NCBI GenBank assembly: GCA_019044685.2
Contig: JAGTXX020000009.1
Span: 1,550,001-1,614,000, forward strand
DNA: 64,000 bases
Direction: 5' to 3'
Source: Nannochloris sp. 'desiccata'
Lineage: Eukaryota; Chlorophyta; Trebouxiophyceae; Chlorellales; Chlorellaceae
A model generated the notes under the pieces. That model saw only the letters and a list, made by a program, of their open reading frames with translations. It did not search any database and was not told the DNA's origin. Positions 33,937 to 45,748 of the stretch are shown piece after piece; within the stretch, counting starts at the first letter, position 1, and the number at the start of each line of letters is the position of its first letter. The position numbers were made by a program, and so were the translations under genes.

Positions 33937-34309
33937 TAATGCGTCGAGGAATGAAATAAATGAAATGCGTAAATTATAAAAGAGTTTGTTGTGACGAGTG
34001 CTCTTTCTCTACGGCCATGCTCGAAATTAGTCTTTTTCTGGCCAGTGATAATATCGAGTGGCGGTACACGATAGGAATCGATTCTACACTATATTAAGAG
34101 ATGTTTTAATCAATTCATACCAGCCCGAAAAGCCTGGGTGTGGGATTTAGAAATGAAAACAGTCACTGAGTGCACTTTATTGCGCTCTCCCCCTTTTCCG
34201 AAGTTCGTGATATTTCAAAGCCACAAATATCGCAGCTTGCCTTGTTAATATGAACTATTTCTTATTTCAGTAAGTACACAATTTCAAAATATACTACCAT
34301 GGTATCAAA
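33937..34309. other. divergent promoter region
   Basis: About 370 bp. Nothing specific is seen. Confidence 0.5.
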
Positions 34310-35650
34310 ATGACGAGAACTGGCCTTGAGCCCAGAAGAAAAAAATCTGATCAACACAGTGCCATGGATTCTTGGCAAACAGAGCTTCCAAGCTTGCTAC
34401 ACGCTGCCACGACTCCGTCAAAGAATATAGACGCCTCTAGAGCCCGTTTACAAACGCTATGCGCGGACGTAATGTCTCGTTTTGGAGGGGAGCACCTAGC
34501 TCAAGTTCTCCAATCAGCAACCGGAGGTGGCCCCCTTTCGCCGGAAGCTACTTTAGTCTTATTGGATGCCTTGGGCGGGACATCTACCCGCTCAGAGTTC
34601 CTCGGAAAGTGCATCTACTCTCTACTGAAGAACCTGAATATAGATTGGAAATTATTTGAAGGTCAAGATTTTGGTGAACTATTCTCAACGCTTTTGATGT
34701 CAACGAAATCACCTGCCTCTCATTCTCAAGCAGCTCTCTCCCCTGAAGAGGCAGGAATCCTCTTAAAGGGGATATTTACTGCACATAATTATAGAATACG
34801 ACCAGAAGATCTCGCTATTGCTATTCAAATTATGTGGGACGAAGGTTTTTCATGGGGTCCAACAGTCGGGAAATTTTTATCCTGTCTACTATCCCAAGAT
34901 TGGGCTGTATCTCATGCAGCTGAGCTTCTTTGCTGCTTAGTACAAGGTTTCATAGATAGTGACGAACTCGATTTAGTTGATTACGAGGCTGTGGATAAGA
35001 CAGAATTGGATGGCCACAACCCGGCGATTAAACTAGGCTGTCTTTTAGATTCACTGGTACCTCGGGAACAGCAAACGGTGATGCTTGCTGCTGAAATAAT
35101 TCAAGCTTTGCACTTGGAATTTGGAGTCTCTTCCTCTCGAGAAGGAGAGGATGCAGGAGGAGGGAATACTTCAGAAGAGGGACCGTGGCAAAGAGCGGCA
35201 TTGTTTGGTGGAAGAGTACTCCAGCAGCTCAAGGGAAGGCAGCGAGGTAGTGGTGGTGGTGGTTGTAGTGGATTAGTTTCAAACGACTGGAACGTAGCTG
35301 ATGCGATATCTTTAGCGTGTCTCCTCTGTGCTGGACCAAACGTAGGAGATGCAGATTGGCGAGTAGGACGATCTGTCCATGCATACTTTGTAGGCGATGT
35401 GCTGAAACAATTGATAAAAATTTGGAAACCAGAGTACGTGTCTGCATTGATGATGTCGTTACAAAAGCATGAAAATTTTCCTGCTGGAAGCGCAGCTGCA
35501 CCCCGGCGTATTATCTCTGAAGTTATGGAAGGTCTGGGTGTTGATTATTCAGTGGTGATAGGGAGATCGAACGATCAAGGAAGTACGAAAAGGCCATCGA
35601 CACCGTCTCCGCCACCACAGCCAGAATGTGATGACGAGTCGAGAATATAA
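34310..35650 (+). CDS. alpha-helical protein of unknown function
   Basis: A single-exon ORF of 446 codons. The second ATG (34364, MDSWQTELPSLLHAATTPSK) is the more likely start. The sequence is helix-rich, with HEAT/ARM-like amphipathic spacing (LGKCIYSLLKNLNIDWKLFE, DLAIAIQIMWDEGFSW, HAAELLCCLVQGFID, DAISLACLLCAGPN). It has one Gly-rich insert near residue 320 and a Ser/Pro tail. I do not recognise the family. The pattern recalls helical scaffolds of large transcription or deadenylation complexes, but no diagnostic motif supports this. Confidence 0.6.
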   Translation: MTRTGLEPRRKKSDQHSAMDSWQTELPSLLHAATTPSKNIDASRARLQTLCADVMSRFGGEHLAQVLQSATGGGPLSPEATLVLLDALGGTSTRSEFLGKCIYSLLKNLNIDWKLFEGQDFGELFSTLLMSTKSPASHSQAALSPEEAGILLKGIFTAHNYRIRPEDLAIAIQIMWDEGFSWGPTVGKFLSCLLSQDWAVSHAAELLCCLVQGFIDSDELDLVDYEAVDKTELDGHNPAIKLGCLLDSLVPREQQTVMLAAEIIQALHLEFGVSSSREGEDAGGGNTSEEGPWQRAALFGGRVLQQLKGRQRGSGGGGCSGLVSNDWNVADAISLACLLCAGPNVGDADWRVGRSVHAYFVGDVLKQLIKIWKPEYVSALMMSLQKHENFPAGSAAAPRRIISEVMEGLGVDYSVVIGRSNDQGSTKRPSTPSPPPQPECDDESRI

Positions 35651-35927
35651 TAGTCATCTTTGAAGACATATCAGTAATCTGAAAGCTTAAGTTTTATGAA
35701 TGAACCTAACTGACTCTATTAAATGCATACGAAACATTGAATACATTGAATTAATGAATGAACAAGTTGTGTAAGTAGAAGACACTGCCAGGCTGTGACA
35801 GCCGCTGAGCGCTGCGGCAGCTTGGAAAATGATCCAGCATTTTAGTAAATGTTAAAATCTGTTTACCCTCGCACATATTTGTAGGATCTTTCCAATTTAT
35901 TTTAGTAAATTATATCACTGAGCAAAC

Positions 35928-36245
35928 ATGGCACCGCAGCTAAAATACGCTGGTGACCCCAGATCGCAATCTGCAATTAAAAAATATTCAGCGAATGACT
36001 TTAGTCCAGAAGATATAATGCCTGATGGCTTCGGAATCTTTGCATTGACATTTGGTATGGCAGGCATGATGTTGAAAAACAAGTACCTAGCGTTAATAAG
36101 TCTTGTAACTTGTTTAATTAGCATTGCCAATTTTAGGGGCACCGAGGCGGAAATCAAGCAAGTTGTTTCAAGTTTAATGGTTGCAGGCTTTGCTCTGTTT
36201 CAAAGCTATATAGATTTACCCGTCCCGTCCCGTGAAAGTACATAG
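35928..36245 (+). CDS. PAT complex subunit Asterix (WDR83OS family)
   Basis: A 105-residue single-exon protein. A hydrophilic N-terminus is followed by three hydrophobic segments: FGIFALTFGMAGMMLKNKYL, ALISLVTCLISIANF and SSLMVAGFALFQSYIDLP. The spacing and the ISIANFRGTEAEIKQVVSSL stretch match Asterix. In animals Asterix pairs with CCDC47 as an intramembrane chaperone for multipass proteins at the ER translocon. Length equals the family norm. Confidence 0.85.
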   Translation: MAPQLKYAGDPRSQSAIKKYSANDFSPEDIMPDGFGIFALTFGMAGMMLKNKYLALISLVTCLISIANFRGTEAEIKQVVSSLMVAGFALFQSYIDLPVPSREST

Positions 36246-36539
36246 ATTTTACATGTAACGACCTGAAGAATTAATCTCTCAGAAAAGATGTTCAGAAGCG
36301 GTTTTGGGAGCGGTGGCCTGCAGGGGGTAAAAATAAATTTGTTTTACAGACAAATAAAGCAAAAACCAACAAAAGCGCTACAATAAGACCAAATTTTAAT
36401 AAAAGCAAACATTTCTTCAATTTCTTCTTCTCAAAGGTTCTTAAAAAATGAAAGAAAAACCAAATTCTATTCATATCTCTTCACTCTATCGTTGTTTCTG
36501 GAATTAAAAATTTATATTACGAAAATACTCAAAATGTGT

Positions 36540-38767
36540 CTACCACTGGTACTTTGCTTCCACCAGAACATCTTCATACTGTGCAGCTGCATGTTCCCAA
36601 CTCAAATCTTGCTCCATTCCACGTACCATCAAACCCTTAAAGGAGTCTTTATGCTCTCTATAAGTGTACAAAGCGTCCCCCATGGCGTTCTTGAACGCGC
36701 CAGCATCTGCCCATTCAAAAGTCCATCCAGTCCCGCTATTTTCAAACGGATTGAACGGTTTCACTGTATCCCGTAACCCACCAACAGCGTGTACGACAGG
36801 CACTGTTCCGTACGCCATTGCATAGAGTTGATTTAAGCCACACGGTTCGAATCTTGATGGCATCAATAAAATATCCGCGCCAGCGGTGATACGATGCGCC
36901 ATTTGAGTAGAAAATCCAACCCAATTACGGCATTTATTATTATTACGTGCTTCCATGTCACGTAAGGAACCTTCCAGATCATCACGACCGGATCCAAGCA
37001 TAACTAACTGAACATTCTCGCTCATCAACCACTCGTAGTTGTCCCTGATTAAATCAACTCCTTTTTGGTAGTCGAGTCGTCCAATAAACGCCAAAAGAGG
37101 GATATTAGGATCAACAGGTAAGCCCATTTGTTTCTGTAAAGCTGCTTTACATGCAGCTTTCCCAAAATCAACTGAATTCACGTCGTACCTGCGATACCCA
37201 TCTTCGTCTAAATGATGGTCTATCGAAGGATGCCAGTCATTCATATCAATGCCATTGACAACCCCACGTAATTTCCATGCGTTCTCACGTAAAGTTTCAT
37301 CCAAACCCCAGCCACCATCTTGTGTTTGGCATTCCCATGCATAGCCGTGCGACACCGCCACCATCCGGTGAGCTGTAGCTACTCCAGCCTTCATGATATT
37401 CATATGTTCCCCTCCAACAGGGTCATCAAGCCTAAATAATTCACGATATTGATCAGGGATTTCAAAATTGTACAATTCATCCATGGGGGCGCGTCCTTGA
37501 TGGGCAATATTATGCAATACAAATACCGCTCTAGCGTATGTGTACTTGCCATGATCACGATAATGAGCTTGTAAATAGACAGGTAATAACGCGGTATGCC
37601 AATCATTCGCAACGAACACCAAGTTATCATCACCATAAGGACCGTCTCCACAGGGTACCACCCACGGCGCCTCGAGCGCGGCCTTACACAAGAGAGCACA
37701 TCTGAATTGAATTTCAGCTCGATTTCCGCCATAAATATCACTTCCTACTGATAAAAATGCATTATGATCGACGAATACATGATCGACACCATCTTTAAAG
37801 GTATGGTAAAAGCCTACTTCGTGATCTTGACCGAAACAACGAATGCGATGGCGGACCCCGGTTTCCCAGGCATCATCATACGCAGCATAACGAGGGGCAA
37901 TACACATTACACGGTGACCCCGTGCAGCAAGTGCTTTAGGTAGAGCACCCATGACGTCACCAAGACCGCCAGTTTTAGACCAGGGGGCGCATTCGGCGCC
38001 GACAAAGACGATGTTCATTGTGTTGGGATTGGCCGGAGGAGGTGGGGTCTCGTTAGTTGAAGTAGGGGCTTGTGCAGAGACAGCAGCAGGATCTTGTTCG
38101 GCTTTATCTTTAGCAGGAGGTGGAGTTACGTCAGAAGCACTAGAAGCAGGGAAAGTAAGTTCAGTAGGTTTCGCTGCCTTCTTGGCTGCAGAAGCAGGGG
38201 TGCCGCTGCTGCTGCTGGCAACGCCAAGCTGAGCTGATAAGACTGCCTGGGCACGCTTGCGTTCTTCAATTTGGTCCAGTAATTCTAGGTGAAGACGTTG
38301 AAGCTCATCATCATCACCTGAGCTGGTGGGGGCAGCTGCAGCGGCAGTAGGTTTTGGAGTTGGGACAGCAACAGGGGCGGAAGCAGTCTCTTCTTTGGCG
38401 GCAGTTTTGGAGGCTGTCTTGGGAGTTTTTGCTTTTCTCGTGCGAGGAGCACGAGGAGCACGAGGTTTGGGTGATGCAGCCGCAAATACCGTAAATTGAC
38501 CTGCAATGAGAAGAGTAAGCATGCATTAGAGGTCAAGAAAAAGATGAAAGAGGCAGCGCTTGATTTAACAGTCACGAGAGCAAGAATCTTATTTTTAGAG
38601 GGCTTGAACTAAATTATCATAGAACGATAGGCGAGCTCTTGACATTCATTACTATTAGTTATACGTATTCACTTACCAGTTCTACGACCGGAATGCGCCA
38701 ACGAGGCGTTGCCCCAACCTAAGGAAGGATGCAATCTTGAATTAAGTCCGTGAGTGAGCTGAGCCAT
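36540..38767 (-). CDS. SSII: starch synthase II, plastid
   Basis: Exon 1 (38677-38767) starts [20 protein letters not shown] and joins in phase 1 to exon 2 (36540-38500), 683 aa in total. Residues ~1-45 are a plastid transit peptide. A Pro/Ala/Lys-rich N-terminal extension with a coiled-coil stretch follows. The GT5 catalytic domain starts near residue 190 with [20 protein letters not shown], the ADP-glucose-binding KxGGL motif. The GT1 half carries [20 protein letters not shown] and [12 protein letters not shown]. The C-terminus ([20 protein letters not shown]) is typical of SSII. It elongates amylopectin chains from the ADP-glucose made by the AGPase at the start of the window. Confidence 0.95.
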
Positions 38768-39231
38768 TATAACTTGATCTCTAGATGCTAAATTATATGC
38801 TCAAGGCAATGCGAAAGCTGAGAAAAATGAATTCTCGCCAACTTATGTTTATCAAGTTTCGAAAGATTTTATTATCAACTTTGATTTCCAGCAAGGAGAA
38901 GCCACAGCCAGCAGCTCTCCTTTGTTGATTTGTTCTATGCCACAAGCAAGTTCCAATGCGTAATAGAACTAGATCAAATGGGCTGTGTGCCGATCTCATA
39001 CGCTCGAAATATCCCTAGAGAAAGTAGCGGAGCGGAAGAAGAACTTCTTTCCAGCTGACACTTCTAGCAAGAACTAGAAAATACTCTGCATTTTGCTGCT
39101 GAGGAGACATTTAAATTGGTTCCGATTACCAAAATCTGCCAGAGGAGGGCCGCAAAGAAACGTATACCTTGCCTTTTTCACCTCGATCAGTTCAAAACAG
39201 TTCAAAATTTTTAAACTCCAACGCAGATAAG
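38768..39231. other. divergent promoter region of SSII and BASS genes
   Basis: About 460 bp between two plastid-protein genes. No repeat or RNA gene is seen. Confidence 0.5.
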
Positions 39232-40698
39232 ATGTTGCAGACATGTGTAACAAGAGTCAATGCAAGGTAAACACCTGGCAGAATATTGTAAATTTTATGC
39301 CAAGAATGCGATGGTTTAGCAGCTCATTAAATTTCCTAGTTTCTCTTGACCATTTGCAGAGCCATGGCTATGGCCACTAAGAGCAGTGCTTTTACTTTAC
39401 CTGCCCGTTCCATGCGCACAGCCTCTCTGAACAAGCCATATTTGATTTCTACTAAAAAATCTTCAATCATTAAGCGCACACCTACTGCCTCTCTCCCTGT
39501 CACCGCCATTGCCGCCTCCACCGCTGTTGTCGCAGCTCCTTCCATTGGCGCTTCCATTTCCAAGCTTGCCAACGCTGCTACCACTGCATTTCCTATCTTT
39601 GTACTCGGTGCAGCTGCCATTGGTCTTCTCCAGCCGACTTCTTTTGATTGGTTCCTTCCTTCGTATGTCGCCCCTGCTCTTGGGATCACCATGCTGGGTA
39701 TGGGTCTTACCCTAACCTTCGCTGATTTTGCTCGTGTTTTATCCACTCCTAAGCGCATCTTCACTGGATTCGCACTCCAATACACCATTATGCCTGCCAT
39801 CGCATTCGCTGTGTCTCGCTTGCTGGCATTGCCACTTGATTTCGCAGTTGGTCTGTGCATCGTTGGTGCCTGCCCTGGTGGTACTGCTTCCAACGTTGTT
39901 ACTTACCTGGCCAAGGCTGATTTACCTCTCAGTGTGGCAATGACGACTGCCAGTACCATGGGTGCTGTAATCGCTACTCCTTTAATTACCAAACTCTTGT
40001 TAGGAACCCTTGTTCCAGTCGACGTGGTCGCCTTGCTCTTATCGACAGTACAAGTTGTGCTCCTCCCTGTACTTTTAGGCGCCGCATTGAACCAAACCTT
40101 CCCTAAACAGGTGGAACGTCTTGCTCCTTTGTCTGCTTTATCTGCTGTCTTGTTAATTGCGGCTATCTGTGGTAGTGTGATCGCTCAGAACGCCTCGGCT
40201 GTGGCATCTGCCGGCTCCCGCTTGCTTCTTGCAGTAGCTATTCTCCACGCAGGAGGCTTTGCTTTAGGCTATGGCTTGAGTAAAGTCTTGGGTATGCCTG
40301 AAAAGGTAGCCCGAACCAATTCTATTGAAGTTGGAATGCAAAACTCTGCTTTAGGCGCCTTACTGGCTACCTCCCATTTTCCAGGGAACCCTCTTGCTGC
40401 TGTCCCCTGTGCCATATCCGCATGCACACACTCAGTTATGGGCTCTCTTTTGGCCGCATTTTGGCGTACCACTGCTACGGAATCCTCTGATGGACCTCCT
40501 GTCCTTCTCTCTGAGCTGGACCTTGATAGGAGAAGGCAGCAAGTGAAGAAATGGATTGCTGACTGGCAGATCCGCACCGGGGGCCCTGGCGGGCCTAGTA
40601 AGTGGGTGACCACTGAGGAAATGGCTATGTATTCTAGTGAACAAATCGCTTTTCTGGAAAGGAAGAGGAAGGCCGCAGCTGAGCGCAGTAGCTCTTAA
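39232..40698 (+). CDS. plastid BASS-family sodium/metabolite cotransporter
   Basis: Exons 39232-39266 and 39360-40698 give 457 aa. Exon 1 is only 35 nt (MLQTCVTRVNAR). The first ~90 residues form a transit peptide. About nine to ten membrane helices follow, with the BASS signatures LGMGLTLTFADFARVL, GACPGGTASNVVTYLA, ADLPLSVAMTTASTMGAV and TNSIEVGMQNSALGALLATS. This is the SBF/BASS fold of plant BASS1-BASS2 carriers. BASS2 imports pyruvate for plastid isoprenoid synthesis, but the substrate here is not fixed by sequence. A soluble C-terminal tail of ~60 residues is charged. Confidence 0.9.
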
Positions 40699-41827
40699 AT
40701 ACGAGCAAACTTACTAGAGTAGTAAATTTTGTCCCATCCATCTAATTTTTCCGCAGAGTACTATTAATTACCAGAAAGTATATATATCCGAGTATATTTA
40801 TCTAAATTTTGCTTTCTTTGCCCATGTAACCAGCTTTACTACTATCTTAGATGTATTTTAATCGAATCAAGTTACACAATCTTCTTTTTAACGTGTTCAT
40901 GAAGTATACACAGTGCTTCCTGACTGGTCAGTGACAACGTCAATGCCAACAAAAGGCCATTCGATGGAGGAGATGGAAGTAAAACACAAATTGTGATATC
41001 TAAATAGTATTCAGAGTAATGGAGGTAAATGTATTTATTATTTTTATTGCTACCAGTACTTCAAAACGGACTTGAACTCTTGGCAGAAAGAGCAGCCAGT
41101 GAGTGGTCTTAGGGTTTTCTTAGGGTTGAGTGGCGCACAGGTGCCCAGACAGTCAGCAAAATGTGAAACAGTAAAAGGCGACTGCCTGCCTGGGAAAAGG
41201 AGCGCGGAAAAAGACAAAAATAAGTACTATCATAATAACTTCAAAACAGAGAATTTAGGGAACAGAGAGAATCGGTATCTCATCAGAATCGAAGCCGGGA
41301 AAAAAAAGGGGGGGCGGGACGTTCAGTTACTTTATTTGATCTTTATTCAATTTATTGAGACAGGAAAAGGCCGATTGGAAAGTGGCGTAGGGAAATAAAG
41401 GCTCTAAAAGGCAAGCTACACTACGAGCAGTAGTATTTGTTAGGACAGAATATAAAATACTAATCATAGTAGTGGGTAAGAATTAATTCACCAAAAAAGG
41501 ACGGTAGATGGATTCCTTGAATACTTTTCTATTTTTTTTTCCTCATTAGTTGAAAATAAAGAAAGGATGGACGAGGCGGTGGGAAAAAAAATAGAAACGA
41601 TATATATACGATCGTTAACTGAAAATTAGGGACGGAAAATGGGGAGCTATGACCATTCAACATTGAGACGACAGTAAATAATAAAAAGAAAAAAACATTG
41701 TCAAGTTCTAAATAAGATTGTGAAGAAAGATGTCTACTTTCTACCTCGGAATGGGAAAGAAGGGGAAAGAACGTTCAATAACAATTAACTAAAATAACCC
41801 CCCCCGAAAGGGCGCTGTTGCTACTGA
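40699..41827. other. long convergent 3' region
   Basis: About 1.1 kb between the BASS stop and the stop of the next minus-strand gene. It contains purine-rich and A/T-rich tracts and one 108-codon ORF (41072-41398) with no protein-like features. No tRNA, repeat or conserved motif is recognised. Long 3' UTRs are the simplest reading. Confidence 0.5.
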
Positions 41828-43340
41828 TTACCACATACGGCCATCTGGCATCAAGGACATGTCCAGATCTACTAGTACAGGATCCAAGTGCATGAAGATT
41901 TTATCCTCGTCCTCTTCAGGAAGAACCCCATCGCCCATGGGGATGAGGGTCGTAGCGCTGGCGGTGGCCGCAATGTTGTTTTCTACCTCTCCGACGACGA
42001 TGGAATTGAGCTCTTCACCAGAGCCCAGGGCAGCTGAAGGCTGTTTCACAATGGAAGGGTAGACAGGACCACCATAAATATACTCTGCGATCGACGCAGC
42101 ATCAGTTATAGGAAGAGTAGGAACACTAGGAGTTACTTGCATACACGCTTTGTTAAAAACATCCGCAACTTGGGTCTCGGATGCCAAAGGATACCCAGGT
42201 AAGAATGCTTTCAACTTTCTTTTTGCTGCAACGATGGCTGCGACTTCAGCAGCAGAATCTTTAGTGCGCGCTCCAGGATCACGGCTAGAGAGTAACTTGA
42301 ACGCAGCAGCAGACTTAGAAGGAGGAATACGGGCAGGGGCAGGAGGAGGGGGCATAGCAACGCGGGGGCAGGCGAGAAAAAAAGACAAACCGGAAGTAAA
42401 ACCCTCGCCGCCCGCACTGCCCGAGGCTGCAGGCTGATTTTCTGGAGATTCAGGACTAGCTACACCAGTTTCAGAGTCATCATTACCTTCTTCAGCGCTT
42501 TGATTACCAGAGAAACGGTCACTGAATGGGGCGTCGACCTCAGCGGCAGTAGGGGTTGATGGCTGTTCACCGACACAGGCCAATTTTGCAAAAGCCCTGT
42601 GGAGAGAAAGTTTTGAAGTGTTTTATTAGTTACTTGCTACTATTGTAGGAATATTCTTCATTAATTAGCCATTATTAAGTAATTATTACAACTTTAGAGA
42701 AAAGTAACGTACCTGCGCTTGGGAATGCGGGTTGATTTCCTGACGGGCTGCACTTCTACAGGGCCAGCTTTGGCAGTGGCAAGGGCAAGGGCGACAGCGC
42801 TCGAGGTGCTGGGTGATGACACAAGGCCAGCTTTCGTAGAACGTTTCTGGCCAATAGCTTTCTGACCAAGAGGAAAATATTGGGAAGGTCTCAATTTAAG
42901 AGCTGCGGGAAAGTGGAGTAATCAGAGTCAGAATTTTATAATAGAATAGAATTGCCAGCGGTGTGTTGCAATGAGTGAAATGTGGTAGTATGAATGATCA
43001 CCTTCAGCGAGCCTCCTTTGGAGCCAGCGCTTGTTCTGACTATTTGTGCTTGCTTTGTAGACTATTTCAAACATCGCCTGCAGGTTATAAAGGGGAATAT
43101 GTGTGAGAATTTCGCTGCCAAAGCTACACCAGCAGGACCATGACCGCGACCTGGACGCTTAATCTGCAGCAAACCCACCCTTAAGTCAGCAGGCTTCTTG
43201 CTGTGAAGCCAATGGAGAGCTTCTGTAATCGATGTAGCGCCAATGAGAGTCAAGACAGCCTTTTGGCTCAGTCTTGGGAGGTCATGCTGTAAAAAATGGT
43301 GGCCTTTAGCCCTTCTGTAAGTCGCATCGTATTCAGTCAT
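41828..43340 (-). CDS. nuclear protein of unknown function
   Basis: Four exons (43179-43340, 43002-43077, 42713-42902, 41828-42596) join in frame and give 398 aa. The N-terminal part (LSQKAVLTLIGATSITEALH, then MFEIVYKASTNSQNKRWLQR, then RLAEALKLRP) has a structured look, with a W-L-Q-R-R-L motif. A basic segment KSTRIPKRR suggests nuclear import. The second half is Ala/Pro/Glu-rich with an acidic end (VLPEEDEDKIFMHLDPVLVD). I do not recognise the family. A transcription-related role is a guess. Confidence 0.6.
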
Positions 43341-43720
43341 ATCACTGTTGATTTGCAGCGATCAAGTATGAGTAGAATAATAGGTTCCGCTATCTGTGGA
43401 GAAATCTACTTTGTTGGAGCCCAAGCCGTGAGATTGATGAGCGAGGGTGGTACTTTTTAATACTTGTCGGAATCTGCCCCGAAGTTGCCCGAAGTTGATG
43501 TCGTCAATTGATTTTTTGCCTAATTGAGCAGCTCTTTAAAACCAAATCCATGCAAGACCAAAGGTCACACAAAGAAAACCCCGACTTGATCACCTTGACG
43601 CACAACTTTTTTAGTTTTGCTCAATTTCGAACTAAGCCCATAAGTGCTTCAAGCACTGCTTGTCCACATTCTGTTGCTTTGAGAGCAACACCTAGTAAAA
43701 GCTCCAGGTATGCCGCAATA
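43341..43720. other. divergent promoter region
   Basis: About 380 bp upstream of the unknown nuclear gene. Nothing is recognised. Confidence 0.4.
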
Positions 43721-44047
43721 ATGTCGGTAGTTACTCTAAAAATAATACGAGAGGGACTCAAAGGTGGAGAGCGTTAAATATCGCAAGCCAGGGCATGGAA
43801 TAATTAGTTTGCCAACGGCCCCTCAGCGTTGCTACCGCCTCTACATAAAGTACGCTGCAGTGGCGGTCGAATTGACACCTTAAGTTCACCATGTCAACAG
43901 ATTACGGGTATCTGGGCATATAGAAAGGCACTTGAAGCAGCGTATTATGCCAAGCATGGGCGCGCAGCAGGAGCATCTCGGCACGGCGGCAAGCCTCTCA
44001 CGAGCAAAATATCTCCAACAACAGACATGAGAATATTTAACAAATAA
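43721..44047 (+). CDS. possible small two-exon gene, unknown
   Basis: An ATG at 43721 starts MSVVTLKIIREGLKG. After a possible intron, a CAACAG acceptor at 43895-43900 opens ITGIWAYRKALEAAYYAKHG, then KPLTSKISPTTDMRIFNK and a stop at 44047. The second part looks like real protein. However, the best donor (AAAG|GTGGAG) gives the wrong phase, so the junction is not proven. If real, it is a ~60-residue basic protein placed just upstream of TIM44. Confidence 0.3.
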
Positions 44048-44083
44048 ATTTCACTGCTCTTCAACGCGACATCGTGTGGCACG

Positions 44084-45570
44084 ATGACACCAGTAAGTTT
44101 TGATTCGCTCTTTTCTGGCACCTAAATCTTTGGTCGCCATCTAGCCTTTTGTTTTAATTTCAACATTTCTTCTCTCTTCTACACAGAAACTACGCGAATT
44201 TGCAGTCATATGTAGTAGAAGCTATAGCTCATTTTCAAAGCTTAGCAAAAAGGCTGAAGAAGCAGTGAAAAAGTAAGTGATGCAAAAATTTTGAACTGGT
44301 GTTCCATGTTTTAATCACCGTCAAACATCAAGGCTCTGTAGTTGATATCCCTTTTTTATGGATTGATTGCAGGACCAAGGAGGCTGCAGAGGATTTAACA
44401 AAGGGGGCAAACCCTGCAGAGGCGGCAGAACGGCTGAAAAAGCAAGCGGCAGCAGCTTCTTCTGTGCTTGGTGAGAAATTGAGCCAAGCCCAGGAATTAG
44501 GCAAAGCCACTGTCCAGGAACTGTTTAAAACTGGCAGTGGTGGTAGCGGTACCGGGGCAGGAGGATCTAAAGAGGGTCGAGATGCAGAAACAAGTAGAGG
44601 AGCTGCCTCGGCATCTTCCTCCTCTTTAGGCAGCGAAGAACAGCAGCAGCAGGGAAAGACGAAAGCTAGCAACAGCGAAAATTCAAATTCTACAAAAGCA
44701 GGATTTAGTGACCGTCTTCGTGGTGCCTTTGATACAGCAGTCCAAGAAATGAAATCTGCCGTCTTACCAGAAACAGCCACCGCCTCTGCCCTTCGAGGGG
44801 CCTCTGCCAAGGCCTCTAAAATCCAGACCTCAGACGTAACACACCTTGCTGTAGCACCTGCCGCTCAAGAAAGCGCCTGGCAGAGACAATTCCGTGAAAT
44901 GGGTGATAAACTCGGTGGGCACGCCTTTTTCCGCAGAGTTGCTTCAGGATTAAAAGATAATCGAGTTGTTAAGGCAGGAGAAGATCTTACAGAATCAATC
45001 CGTGAAAAGTGGGAAACTTCCGATTCTGCATTTGTACACCGTATCCAAGATGCCACGGATAATTTCTTTGCTGAGGGGGAAGCAGCACAAGCTTTACGAG
45101 AGATCCGTGCTAGAGATCCAAGCTTTGACATGGTTGAATTTTTGAGATTATTGCGCGCAGACGTACCGCTATTAATCAAAGCATACTTGACCAATGACCA
45201 GGCATTAATTAAAGAACACTGCTCCCCTGAGATGATTGAAAGACTCACTGGAATTATGAAGGCACAAGCAGAAGCTGGCTTGATACCTGACCCTACGTTG
45301 CTCGATACTTCAGAAGTCGAATTAGTCGATATAAAGATGCTTGAAGATGCGCCTATTATCGTGACGCAGTTCACGTGTCAGCAGATTAACTGTACTAGGG
45401 ATAGTCACGGGAATGTGGTTGAAGGGGCACCAGATGAGGTGCATCGTGTGTACTATTATTGGGCCGTGCAACAAGAGGAACAAGGATATGTGGGGGAAGA
45501 TGGGAAGGCACATCCACCGAGATGGCAGTTACGAGAGATGTTAATTCGAGGAATGCATCATTTGTTGTAA
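44084..45570 (+). CDS. TIM44: mitochondrial import motor subunit TIM44
   Basis: Exons 44084-44092 (only 9 nt, MTP), 44187-44272 and 44373-45570 give 430 aa. The N-terminus (KLREFAVICSRSYSSFSKLS) is a mitochondrial presequence. A charged coiled-coil part follows, with TKEAAEDLTKGANPAEAAER. The C-terminal Tim44 domain starts near residue 255: DPSFDMVEFLRLLRADVPLL, TNDQALIKEHCSPEMIERL, EDAPIIVTQFTCQQINC, HRVYYYWAVQQE and WQLREMLIRGMHHLL. It tethers mtHsp70 to the TIM23 channel on the matrix side. The 9-nt first coding exon is unusual and should be checked against transcripts. Confidence 0.9.
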
Positions 45571-45748
45571 ACGTAGAGATAGTGTTGCATAGTGTTATAC
45601 AGAAATTACAAAATTTAAGAATACTCAAGAGTATAATATATATTTGAACTACCTAAATAAAGCAGAAAGCGGCGGCTTTCTTTTTAGAGAGTTTTTATTG
45701 TAGATAGATACATAAGGATAAAGACAGTAAAATAGAGAGATACTGTAC

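Noticed and set aside
41072..41398. 108-codon plus-strand ORF
   Set aside because: Composition follows the purine-rich DNA, with no ATG context or domain. It lies in a convergent 3' region.
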